Assembly: GCA_018993155.1 (NCBI GenBank)
Contig: JAGKSX010000069.1
Coordinates: forward strand, 1 to 64,000
Length of the DNA: 64,000 bases
Source: Hydrogenophaga sp.
Lineage (GTDB): Bacteria > Pseudomonadota > Gammaproteobacteria > Burkholderiales > Burkholderiaceae_C
Direction of reading: 5' to 3'
Position numbers and translations under genes: made by a program. The notes below the pieces were generated by a model. That model saw only the letters and a program-made list of their open reading frames with translations. It was not told the DNA's origin and ran no database searches. Numbering within the stretch: position 1 is the stretch's first letter; each line of letters begins with the position of its first letter. Positions 8,443 to 16,285 of this stretch are shown piece by piece.

Positions 8443-9201
8443 TCAGCCGGTCAGGCGCCGCCAGAGCAGCAGGGGAAGGCGCAACACGAAGCCGGTGAAC
8501 AGGCGTGTGTGCATGCCGCTGAGCAGCAGGTTGTCGCGCAGGTAGTTGAAATGCGAGACGCCACCCTCTTCGGGCGTGAAGTAGCGCACCGGGGCGTCGA
8601 TGTTGATCGGCCGCACGCCGGCCCAGCTCAGGCGCACCACGGCCTCGGGGTCGAAGTCGAAGCGGCGCATGAAGCGCGTGCCGTGCATCACGCGCATCAG
8701 CGGCGCGATCGGGTAGACGCGAAACCCGTAGAGCGAATCGCCGATGCCGACGCCCAGCGTTTCCAGGTTGGCCCAGCCGTTCGAGAGCTTTCGGCCCAGC
8801 ACGCGCACCAGGGGCGCTTCGGGGCCGAACACCGGCTTGCCCAACACCATGGCCTCGGGCTCGGCCTGCGAGGCGGCCATGAAGTCGGGGATCAGGGTTT
8901 CGGGGTGCTGGCCGTCGGAGTCCATGGTCAGGGCGTGCGTGAAGCCCTGCTGTGCCGCGACCGTGATGCCGTGCAGCACGGCCGAGCCCTTGCCCTGGTT
9001 CTCGGACATCACCAGCACGCGCAGGCCCGGGTCCTTGGCGGCCTCTTCGGTCAGCCAGTCGGCCGAGCCGTCGGTGCTGCCATCGACCACCACCCACACG
9101 GGCGTCCATTGGGCCCGCGCGGCGCGCACCGTGGCCAATACCTTGCGGCCCGGGTTGTAGCTGGGAATGAGGACCAGGTGCGTGGTGCTGGAAACGGGCA
9201 T
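8443..9201 (-). CDS. family 2 glycosyltransferase
   Basis: 252 residues with a GT-A fold. LVLIPSYNPG at the N-terminus, VVVDGSTDGS at 37-46 and the metal-binding DSD at 94-96 in LTMDSDGQHP are typical of dolichyl-phosphate-mannose-synthase-like GT2 enzymes. There is no clear transmembrane segment. It lies 3 bp from the acyltransferase gene. Aryl polyene loci of the xanthomonadin type often pair a GT2 with an acyltransferase, so transfer of a sugar to the polyene carrier or lipid is a reasonable inference. Donor and acceptor are not deducible. Confidence 0.82.
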   Translation of the reverse strand: MPVSSTTHLVLIPSYNPGRKVLATVRAARAQWTPVWVVVDGSTDGSADWLTEEAAKDPGLRVLVMSENQGKGSAVLHGITVAAQQGFTHALTMDSDGQHPETLIPDFMAASQAEPEAMVLGKPVFGPEAPLVRVLGRKLSNGWANLETLGVGIGDSLYGFRVYPIAPLMRVMHGTRFMRRFDFDPEAVVRLSWAGVRPINIDAPVRYFTPEEGGVSHFNYLRDNLLLSGMHTRLFTGFVLRLPLLLWRRLTG

Positions 9202-9204
9202 GGA

Positions 9205-10002
9205 TCAGGCGGCGGCGGACGACGCCATCGGTGGGGAAGAAGGGTCGAGCATGGCACGGAAATAGTCTTCCAGCTCCTGCGTGAAGGCGCCCGGGTTGCG
9301 TGGCGCCTCGAAACGCCGGCCCAGGCGGATGCGGCAGGTCAGCGGCAACAGGGGGCGGCGCCAGATCGGCCAGCCCTTGCCCAGGTAGGGGCTGGAAAAC
9401 TCCACGATCAGCGTCTGCACCGGCACCCCGGCGCGGGCGGCGATCAGCGCGGTGGAGCGCGAGAGCGGGTTGATCGGGTTCGCCGGGTAGCCGCGCGTGC
9501 GCGTGCCCTCGGGGAAGATCAGCACCTGCGCGCCCTGTTGCAGCTCGCGGCGGCAGTTCAGCACGGCGGTGAGCAGGTTGTCGTTGCGCACGTAGCGCGC
9601 CAGGCGCGCGCCCGCGCCGAGCAGCGGGTTGTCCATCAGGTCGGCCTTCATGAAGCAGACCGCGTTGGGCAGGCGCGAGGTGATCAGCACGGCGTCGAGC
9701 AGCGAGGGGTGGTTGGCCGCGATGACCATGGGCCCCTGGTCGCGCAGCGCATCGATCTCGGACAGGTCGAAGCGGCAGGCGCACAGCAGGCGCAGGATGC
9801 CGACGTACAGGCGGAAGCCGCGCATGATGGCCTGGCGGCCGAGCCAGCGGCCCAGCGGCCGGGGCAACACCGGGTACAGGGCCAGCGCCGGTGGCGTCCA
9901 GCTCAGGCACACCAGCGCCAGCGCGCTCAGGCCCACCACCATCGCGAGGTGCTCGTACACGCTCCACAGCAGCGAGGTCGGGCGGGTCGCCGCCGTGCTC
10001 AT
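9205..10002 (-). CDS. lysophospholipid acyltransferase-like protein (PlsC domain)
   Basis: 265 residues. Two N-terminal hydrophobic stretches (about 12-35 and 64-78) precede the LPLAT domain. The catalytic NHPSLLD motif has His98 and Asp103, and FPEGTRTRG at 163-171 is the glycerol-phosphate or acceptor site. The ATG at 10002 overlaps the chorismatase stop in ATGA. In xanthomonadin and aryl polyene systems such an enzyme is proposed to transfer the polyene acyl chain from the carrier protein to a lipid or glycolipid. That role fits well here but is inferred. Confidence 0.83.
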   Translation of the reverse strand: MSTAATRPTSLLWSVYEHLAMVVGLSALALVCLSWTPPALALYPVLPRPLGRWLGRQAIMRGFRLYVGILRLLCACRFDLSEIDALRDQGPMVIAANHPSLLDAVLITSRLPNAVCFMKADLMDNPLLGAGARLARYVRNDNLLTAVLNCRRELQQGAQVLIFPEGTRTRGYPANPINPLSRSTALIAARAGVPVQTLIVEFSSPYLGKGWPIWRRPLLPLTCRIRLGRRFEAPRNPGAFTQELEDYFRAMLDPSSPPMASSAAA

Positions 10003-11009
10003 GGCGACCCCAGCGGGTGGATGGCCTGGCTCTCGATTTCCAACAGCAGGTCTGCGCGGCAGATGTCGGCCTGCACGCACACCAGCGAAGCGCCGCGCAG
10101 CAGCGGCTGCAGCGTGCGCTGCACGGTGTCCACGTCGGCGGCGTGGCGCACGTAGGCGCGGTGGCGCAGGCCGGTGAACGAAAACGGCCGGCCCGAGCGC
10201 GCCACGCGGTTGGCCTCCTGCACCAGGCACTCGATGTTGCGCACGGTCTCCTCGCACTGCGCGGCCACATCGCCGGGATGCACCGTGGCGTGCCCCACGA
10301 TGCTGGCCGTGCCCGAGACGAACAGCGCCTCGCGCCCGCGCGGGTAGGCCAGCGCGGCGCGCGAAAAGGTGGGCGCGCGCGGCCCGTACTGCGAGGGGTA
10401 GCGCCAGGCGCTAACCTGGCGCGGGTTCTCCAGCGGCACCACCGGCGAGCGGCCTGCCAGGAAGGCCACCGAGAGCGGGCCACCGGCCACGCCGATGGCG
10501 CAGGCCGCGGGCACCTGGCCGCCGGTCTCGCGCTGCGCGTGCACGAAGGCCTCGTAGCGGCCCAGGTTGAACTGGCGGTAGCGCTCCAGCCCGTGCGACT
10601 CGCCGTTGATGTCGGCCATGTAGTTCCAGACCCGCCACAGGTGCGGCGTGCCCTGCGCGCGCAGCAGGCGGAACAGGCGCTCGTAGAGCAGCCGGCTCGC
10701 CGTCTGCAGCGGCGAGCCGCCCTCGGCCGTGGGGGCGTGTTCGGCCTCATTCAGCTCGATCACGCCATAGAGCAGTTCGGCGTTGCGGCGCCAGTGGATG
10801 CCCTTGTCGCGGCCTTGGCGCAGTGGGCCGTCGACGCGCCACTGCTCGTGCGCCGCTGGCGCGCCCGCAGGCAGCACGGGCGCGCGCAGGGGTTGGTGCG
10901 GCCAGGCCATCGGGCCCAGGTCCTTCTGTTCCCCGATCGACATGCCGCCCAGCACCTCGCCGTCGGCGGGCGCGGCGAGCACGCGGCTGATGGTGTGTTG
11001 CAAACTCAC
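9999..11009 (-). CDS. xanB2: chorismatase / 3-hydroxybenzoate synthase (XanB2-like)
   Basis: 336 residues from a GTG at 11009 that overlaps the flavoprotein stop in GTGA. It shows the two-lobed FkbO/Hyg5/XanB2 architecture. In the C-terminal lobe are LFVSGTASIVGH (229-240), ATVHPGDV, and a Rid-like helix with Cys252. Near the end, DLLLEIES supplies a likely catalytic Glu324. RVWNYMADIN at 126-135 is a family signature. XanB2 proteins hydrolyse chorismate to 3-hydroxybenzoate (and 4-hydroxybenzoate in Xanthomonas) plus pyruvate. This would supply the aromatic starter of the pigment and marks the cluster as xanthomonadin-type rather than an ammonia-lyase-primed aryl polyene. Confidence 0.85.
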   Translation of the reverse strand: MSLQHTISRVLAAPADGEVLGGMSIGEQKDLGPMAWPHQPLRAPVLPAGAPAAHEQWRVDGPLRQGRDKGIHWRRNAELLYGVIELNEAEHAPTAEGGSPLQTASRLLYERLFRLLRAQGTPHLWRVWNYMADINGESHGLERYRQFNLGRYEAFVHAQRETGGQVPAACAIGVAGGPLSVAFLAGRSPVVPLENPRQVSAWRYPSQYGPRAPTFSRAALAYPRGREALFVSGTASIVGHATVHPGDVAAQCEETVRNIECLVQEANRVARSGRPFSFTGLRHRAYVRHAADVDTVQRTLQPLLRGASLVCVQADICRADLLLEIESQAIHPLGSP

Positions 11010-12343
11010 GGCGTGCGGGCCAGGGCGGTTTCGTCCGCAGGCCGGATGTTGACGCGGCGCTTGCGCCAGGCGTTGAACGCGCGGCGGGGCTGGGTGAGGT
11101 TGGCCAGCAGGTACAGGGCCTTGAAAGCCAGCATCGACCGCCCGATCGGCGCGCCGCCATACACGTCGCCGGCCAGCGTGGACAGCAGGGCTTCTTTCAC
11201 GCGGAAGATGTTGCGTGGGCCCATGAAGAAGTCGCGCATGATGGGGTTGGTCACGCGGTAGATGAACCACGAGAACGCCTTGGGTCCGTGGCGGCTGTGG
11301 CGGTCGAAACGCCTGAGCGCCGCGCGCGCCTGCGCGGGCTGGCGCAGGCAGGTGTCGATGGTCTGCGCGCCGAGCTCGCCGCCGTTCATGGCCAGCCACA
11401 CGCCCGAGGAGAACACCGGGTCGATGAAGGTGTAGGCGTCGCCCAGCATCAGGTAGTTGTCGCCGTGGTTGCGTTGCGCGGCGTAGGAGAAGTTGCCAGT
11501 GGCCTCCACCGGTGCCACCCGGTGCGCGTCCTTCAGGCGCTCGGCCAGGCCCGCGCAAGTGGCCACGTTGTCCATCATGAACTGCTCCATGCTGCGGCCG
11601 GCGCGCGCCTTCATGTGGTACGGCCAGGTCACCATGCCCACGCTGGTGACGCCGCCCGTGAGCGGGATGAACCAGAACCAGCCGTGGTCGAACCAGAAGA
11701 TGGTGATGTTGCCCTCGGCCTCGCCGGTGTTGCGGCGCGCGTTCGCGAAGTGGCCGTAGACCGCCGCGCTGTTGTGGTGGGGGTTGCGTTCCTTGATCTT
11801 GAAACGGGATGCAAGAAATGTGTCGCGGCCCGAGGCGTCCACCAGGAATTTCGCGTTCCACACGCTGGTGCGGCCGTCGTCGTGCTCGGCGTGCACGCGC
11901 ACCGTGCGGTCGGGCAGGAACTCCACCGAGCGTGCCTTGCAGCCTTCGTGCACCTCCACGCCTTTTCGTGCGGCGTTGCGGAACAGGATCTCGTCGAACT
12001 CGGCGCGCTTGACCTGGTAGGCGTAAGGCATGGACTTGTCCCAGGCGTCGGCGAACTCGAAGGTCTGGGTGTGCGCGTGGTGCGGCGAGACGAACTCGGC
12101 GCCCGGCTTGTGCTGCCCGATGGCGCGCACCTCGTCGGCCACGCCCAGGCGCTCCAGCAGTGGCAGGTTGGCCGGCAGCAGGGATTCGCCGATGTGAAAG
12201 CGCGGGTGGTGCGCCTTCTCGAGCATCACGACGCGGTGGCCCTTGCCGGCCAGCAGCGGAGAGACGGTGGAGCCGGCAGGCCCGCCACCGATCACAAGCA
12301 CGTCACAGGTCTGGTGGTCGGCGCCTGGATGGTCTGGGTTCAT
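11006..12343 (-). CDS. FAD-dependent halogenase-like oxidoreductase of the pigment cluster
   Basis: 445 residues. The Rossmann motif GGGPAGS is at 19-25, and GESLLP at 52-57 is typical of halogenases and related flavoproteins. Lys79 lies in QHKPGAEF, the region of the lysine that handles hypohalous acid in flavin-dependent halogenases. WFWFIP at 222-227 fits the WxWxIP halogenase motif. It is the first gene of the minus operon and overlaps the chorismatase by 4 bp. Xanthomonadins are brominated aryl polyenes, so ring halogenation is plausible here. Related reductases of the geranylgeranyl-reductase type share part of these motifs, so halogenation is likely rather than certain. Confidence 0.75.
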   Translation of the reverse strand: MNPDHPGADHQTCDVLVIGGGPAGSTVSPLLAGKGHRVVMLEKAHHPRFHIGESLLPANLPLLERLGVADEVRAIGQHKPGAEFVSPHHAHTQTFEFADAWDKSMPYAYQVKRAEFDEILFRNAARKGVEVHEGCKARSVEFLPDRTVRVHAEHDDGRTSVWNAKFLVDASGRDTFLASRFKIKERNPHHNSAAVYGHFANARRNTGEAEGNITIFWFDHGWFWFIPLTGGVTSVGMVTWPYHMKARAGRSMEQFMMDNVATCAGLAERLKDAHRVAPVEATGNFSYAAQRNHGDNYLMLGDAYTFIDPVFSSGVWLAMNGGELGAQTIDTCLRQPAQARAALRRFDRHSRHGPKAFSWFIYRVTNPIMRDFFMGPRNIFRVKEALLSTLAGDVYGGAPIGRSMLAFKALYLLANLTQPRRAFNAWRKRRVNIRPADETALARTP

Positions 12344-12500
12344 GGCCGGGATGCTCGGGCAGTGGACAGTCCAAAATTGTACGGTGTCAAACGAAGGTGG
12401 TAGCGCCGGGAGCGGCTTTGGTTACAAGCGCGGGCCGGCTGAACTTTTCGGATATGAGATTCACCCAGTCCAAGCCCTTCAGTTTTCTTGCAACGACCCC

Positions 12501-12953
12501 ATGAACTCCAGCTCCGTCTCGTCCAATTTTTCCAATTCACCCGGTGGGACGTCCCTGCAGGGGGTCACGGATTTGATGAAAGACACGCAATTCAGAGAAT
12601 TTGCGAAAGAGATGGTGAAGCGCTGCGAGGACGTCGGGAAAGAGCAGGAGGTCTCGGAGGCGCCGGCAGAAGAGCCGGCAGAAGAGCCCCCCGTTGAGAT
12701 TGTCCGAAGCGCCAGCGCCCAGCAGGGCCCCGTGCGCCTGAACCTCCTCGACCGCAGCGAGAAGAAGGATCAGGACGACCTCAACGGCAGCCAGCAGAAA
12801 TTCCTCTCTCGCCAGGGTGCGCCCTTGGTGCGTGTGCATGCCGAGCAGCTGGCACAGTTGCCACCGCAGCTGCCTCGGCCGGGCTTTCTCTCGCGCCTGA
12901 GCACCGGTTGCCTGAACTTCGTCCAGCGCTGCTTCGGTCGCCCGGCCGGTTGA
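12501..12953 (+). CDS. hypothetical protein, Ser-rich N-terminus and Glu-rich linker
   Basis: 150 residues from an ATG at 12501; the frame is open further upstream, so the start is uncertain. I do not recognise the family. The first 20 residues are rich in Ser and Asn, residues about 48-66 form a Glu/Pro/Ala-rich stretch, and the C-terminus is basic. There is no signal peptide or membrane segment. Base composition just upstream (12350-12500) is more A/T-rich than the neighbours, and the gene stands alone, divergent from the pigment operon. The profile resembles small lineage-specific or secreted accessory proteins, but nothing proves a function. Confidence 0.45.
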   Translation: MNSSSVSSNFSNSPGGTSLQGVTDLMKDTQFREFAKEMVKRCEDVGKEQEVSEAPAEEPAEEPPVEIVRSASAQQGPVRLNLLDRSEKKDQDDLNGSQQKFLSRQGAPLVRVHAEQLAQLPPQLPRPGFLSRLSTGCLNFVQRCFGRPAG

Positions 12954-13144
12954 CCCGTCCACCCTTCCCGACGCGGCCCACGGCCGCTTCGAGCGCCCGC
13001 CACAAGCCGCACAGCGTGGCATTTCTCGCACTTCATCGGAACGGATGGGCAGCGGGGGCATGAGCTTGTTACAAAATGCCGCATCGCCCTTGCACGTGTG
13101 CGACGCCCATGGCGCGACAGGGCCATCGATCCGATCGGAGCACC

Positions 13145-14626
13145 ATGCGACTGCACATTTCCCTGGCCGCCGTTCTTGTTGCCGCGCTGTTCAGCGCAGG
13201 GCCTGCCGCCGCCCAATCGCGCGGCGATCGGCTGGCCGCCGCGGAGCAGCAATGCCAGCCCGGGCGCGAAGCGCGCGCTGCGGTCGCCAAGGGCACATCG
13301 GTTCCGGAAGGCGCCATGCCGCGGCAAGTGCCAGGCGCCATCACCATCTCCCCGCGCGAGGCCCACTGCATGATCGAGCAGATGGGGCTCGGGCTGGCCG
13401 TCGTCGCGGCCATGCGGACGCAGGACAAGATCCCGGGCACCCTGGTCGAGATGCCCCAGGTGGCCGGTGATTCGGACGAGATCCGCCAGGCGTACGCCAA
13501 AGCCTTTCAGCGGTTCACCGGGGGCGAGAAGGACACGCCCCTGCTTTTCTACTGCCACCATGACCGCTGCCAGCTGTCGGTGTTCGCCGTGCAGCGGGCC
13601 GTGGATGCCGGCTACCGCAAGCTCTACTGGTTGCGCGCGGGCAACAGCGGGTGGGTGAATGCCGGGTTGCCGCTCGAGCGCGATCTGGCCGCCAAGGCGT
13701 CGGCCGAGAAAGCCCAGGAGGCCATGCGGTATGCCCAGGTGGGCGTGCGCACCTGTGGCTTCGAAGTCACGGATCAGGATTTCGTGGCGATCGCACTGAA
13801 GTCGCCCACGGACCTGCTGCTGACCGCCAACCTGCGTTCGGCTGCCCAGCAGAGCCGGAACCTGCGCACGGAATGCCTCAAGGGCGTGCGCGAGCATGTG
13901 GCGAAACTCGACGCGCAAAGCCCCGCGCTGGCCGAGATCGACACCCTGGTGGCCCGCACGCCGGAGGAGGTTGACCGGGCCTACAAGGCCGCCCGCGCCC
14001 GCGTCGAGGCCTCGCCTTCGGCTCACCTCAAGGCGCCGTTGGACCAGATGTTCCTGCCTGCCTTGAAGATGGCCCTGGACGAGGCGCGTGCGTCGAAATC
14101 GGCGCGTCAGATGTGCGGGACCTTCGACCGCGCCATGCCCTCGAACCAGGCGCAATGGAACGCCGCCAAGACGGCACTCGATGAATACCGCACCTGCCTG
14201 GATCGCCTGAAGAGCCGGGCCGAGAACGCGTTCACGGAAGCGGCCATGGGCCACACCAGCGGCCGCGACTTCAATGCCGACGAGGCCGTCGCCCTGGTGA
14301 CCGGGTCGGCGCGTTACCGCTGCTCCGTGCACGCCGCGTCGGGTTGCCTGCCGGATGCCAGCTGGGACCGCGTGGCCGCGGTCGCCACGCCCGCGAACAT
14401 CGCTGCCTTCGAGAAAGCCCGCAGCGATCGGCGCAACCAGTCCGGCGACATCGACACCCTGCACGCCGAGGCCAACGACTGGGTGGATCGCTTCAATGCC
14501 CACCTCGAGCAGCAGGAGGCGTCGCGTGCCCGCTCCAGCAGTGCCGGTGGCTACAACCCGGTGCCGTCGAACAGCGCACCGCCGGTGCGCCGCTCGTACA
14601 GCACCTCGGCCCCCGGGATGAAGTAA
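13145..14626 (+). CDS. secreted protein with a degenerate rhodanese-like domain
   Basis: 493 residues from the ATG at 13145; an earlier in-frame start would bury the signal peptide. The signal peptide is residues 1-24, ending AAAQ. Residues about 67-180 look like a rhodanese domain: ISPREAHCMIEQMG, a DVRT-like AAMRTQDKIPGTLVEMP, then an active-site loop FYCHHDRCQ with Cys137 and Cys142, and GYRKLYWLRAGNSGW. The remaining 300 residues are helical with scattered Cys and match no family I know. It is probably periplasmic. The two-Cys loop would allow thiol chemistry or metal binding rather than classical sulfur transfer. It converges with the ABC transporter operon. Confidence 0.6.
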   Translation: MRLHISLAAVLVAALFSAGPAAAQSRGDRLAAAEQQCQPGREARAAVAKGTSVPEGAMPRQVPGAITISPREAHCMIEQMGLGLAVVAAMRTQDKIPGTLVEMPQVAGDSDEIRQAYAKAFQRFTGGEKDTPLLFYCHHDRCQLSVFAVQRAVDAGYRKLYWLRAGNSGWVNAGLPLERDLAAKASAEKAQEAMRYAQVGVRTCGFEVTDQDFVAIALKSPTDLLLTANLRSAAQQSRNLRTECLKGVREHVAKLDAQSPALAEIDTLVARTPEEVDRAYKAARARVEASPSAHLKAPLDQMFLPALKMALDEARASKSARQMCGTFDRAMPSNQAQWNAAKTALDEYRTCLDRLKSRAENAFTEAAMGHTSGRDFNADEAVALVTGSARYRCSVHAASGCLPDASWDRVAAVATPANIAAFEKARSDRRNQSGDIDTLHAEANDWVDRFNAHLEQQEASRARSSSAGGYNPVPSNSAPPVRRSYSTSAPGMK

Positions 14627-14636
14627 ACGCCAGGGC

Positions 14637-15464
14637 TCAGAGCTTCTCGGTCTCGCCGCTGCGCGGCTGCCATTTCATGAGCCGCTTCTCGATCCGGCCC
14701 ACGGCCGCGTCGAGCGCCAGCGCGAACAGCGTGAGCACGACGATGCCGGCCATCACGGTGTTGATGTCGAAGCTGCCCTCGGCCTGCAGGATCAGGTAGC
14801 CCACGCCCTGGCTCGACCCCAGGTACTCGCCCACCACCGCGCCCACGAAGGCCAGGCCCACCGAGGTGTGCAGCGAGCTGAACACCCAGCTCGTGGCACT
14901 GGGCAGGTAGACGTGGCGCAGCAGCTGCTTCTGGCTCGCGCCCAGCATGCGCGCATTGGCCAGGATCACCGGGCTGACCTCCTTCACGCCCTGGTAGACG
15001 TTGAAGAACACGATGAAGAACACCAGCGTCACGCCCAGCGCCACCTTGCTGGCGATGCCCAGCCCGAACCACACCGCGAAGATGGGCGCGAGGATGATGC
15101 GCGGCATGGAGTTCATGGCCTTGATGTAAGGCTCCAGGATGGCCGAGGCCATGGGCGAGAGCGCCAGCCACAGGCCGCCGGCCAGGCCGCCGACGGCGCC
15201 GATGGCGAAGGCCAGCACGGTCTCGGTGAGCGTCACGCCCAGGTGCTGGTAGATGTCGGCGTCGCGCACGAACCAGGTCCAGATGCGCTCGGCCACGCGC
15301 AGTGGCTCACCGAAGAAGAAGGCGGCCTGGCGGTCGTTGTCGAACATGAAGGGCGGCACCAGCCCGGGCGTGGTCATCAGGTACCAGAACACGATGAGCG
15401 CCACCAGCAGCGCTCCTTGCCACAGGCGCAGCGTGGACGGCTGCGGTTTGATGTGCTTCCACAT
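14637..15464 (-). CDS. ABC importer permease, NitT/TauT family
   Basis: 275 residues with about six membrane helices. The permease signature around residues 160-200 includes the EAA-type loop (LGASQKQLLRHVYLPSA). It resembles SsuC/TauC-type permeases, which work with NMT1-like receptors. It is last in a three-gene operon, 4 bp after the ATPase. The substrate cannot be told from the sequence; sulfonates, nitrate, cyanate, pyrimidine precursors and phthalate-like acids are all handled by members of this family. Confidence 0.87.
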   Translation of the reverse strand: MWKHIKPQPSTLRLWQGALLVALIVFWYLMTTPGLVPPFMFDNDRQAAFFFGEPLRVAERIWTWFVRDADIYQHLGVTLTETVLAFAIGAVGGLAGGLWLALSPMASAILEPYIKAMNSMPRIILAPIFAVWFGLGIASKVALGVTLVFFIVFFNVYQGVKEVSPVILANARMLGASQKQLLRHVYLPSATSWVFSSLHTSVGLAFVGAVVGEYLGSSQGVGYLILQAEGSFDINTVMAGIVVLTLFALALDAAVGRIEKRLMKWQPRSGETEKL

Positions 15465-15468
15465 GGGT

Positions 15469-16284
15469 TCAGGCCGCCTTGAGTTGTTGCTGGTAGCCCT
15501 TGAGCACCTCCTCGCGCATCACCGCCCAGATGGCGGCGTGCAGCTCGACGAAGCGGGCGCTGGTCTTGATCTCGGCCACATCGCGCGGGCGCGGGATGTC
15601 GATGGCGAACTCGCCGATCGGGTGGCTGGCCGGGCCGGCGCTGAGCACCACCACGCGGTCGCTCATGGCGATCGCCTCATCCAGGTCGTGCGTGATGAAC
15701 AAGACGGCCTTCTTCTTCGCGGCCCAGAGGTCGAGCACCTCGTTCTCCATCAGCTGGCGGGTCTGGATGTCGAGCGCGGAGAAGGGTTCGTCCATCAGGA
15801 TGATGTCGGGGTCGAGCACCAGGGTCTGCGCCAGGCTGGCGCGCTTGCGCATGCCGCCGCTCATCTGGTGCGGGTAGCGGTCGCCAAAACCGCCCAGGCC
15901 CACGCGGCGCAGCCAGTCCTCGGCCTGGGCGCGCGCTTGGGCTTCGGCCACGCCACGGAACGACAGGCCCGCCATCACATTGCCCAAGGCGGTGCGCCAA
16001 GGCATGAGGCTCTCGGTCTGGAACATGTAGCCGGCGCGCGTGTTGATGCCCTGCAGCGGCTGGCCGAAGACCTGCACGGTGCCGGTGCTGGGCGCGAGCA
16101 GGCCGGCCGCGACGTTGAGCAGCGTGCTCTTGCCGCAGCCGGTGGGGCCCACCACGCTCACGAACTCGCCCGCGCCCACGGTCAGGGTGACGTTCTGCAC
16201 CGCCGTGTAGCGCTGGCCGGGGTCGTCCTTGCTGATGAAGGTGCAGGACACGCCCTGCAGGTCGATCGCGGCTGGACTCGTCAC
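15469..16284 (-). CDS. ABC importer ATP-binding protein, NitT/TauT family
   Basis: 271 residues from a GTG at 16284. The Walker A motif GPTGCGKST is at about 46-54, the Q-loop in YMFQTES, the signature MSGGM with KRASLAQ after it, Walker B IILMDEP, and the switch His in FITHDLDEA. This order and the FSALD D-loop match SsuB/TauB. It lies 1 bp downstream of the receptor gene and 4 bp upstream of the permease gene. Confidence 0.9.
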   Translation of the reverse strand: MTSPAAIDLQGVSCTFISKDDPGQRYTAVQNVTLTVGAGEFVSVVGPTGCGKSTLLNVAAGLLAPSTGTVQVFGQPLQGINTRAGYMFQTESLMPWRTALGNVMAGLSFRGVAEAQARAQAEDWLRRVGLGGFGDRYPHQMSGGMRKRASLAQTLVLDPDIILMDEPFSALDIQTRQLMENEVLDLWAAKKKAVLFITHDLDEAIAMSDRVVVLSAGPASHPIGEFAIDIPRPRDVAEIKTSARFVELHAAIWAVMREEVLKGYQQQLKAA

Positions 16285-16285
16285 A

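Noticed and set aside
6636-8498. A 620-codon open frame on the plus strand
   Set aside because: It overlaps the phospholipase gene out of frame and the antiporter gene antisense. The composition (His, Gln, Arg runs) is that of a shadow frame.
8350-10155. A 601-codon plus-strand open frame
   Set aside because: Antisense to the GT2 and acyltransferase genes, with shadow-type composition.
12440-12500. Possible PIP-box-like element before the Ser-rich orphan gene
   Set aside because: Only one TTCGG is present; the second half-site is missing at the required distance.
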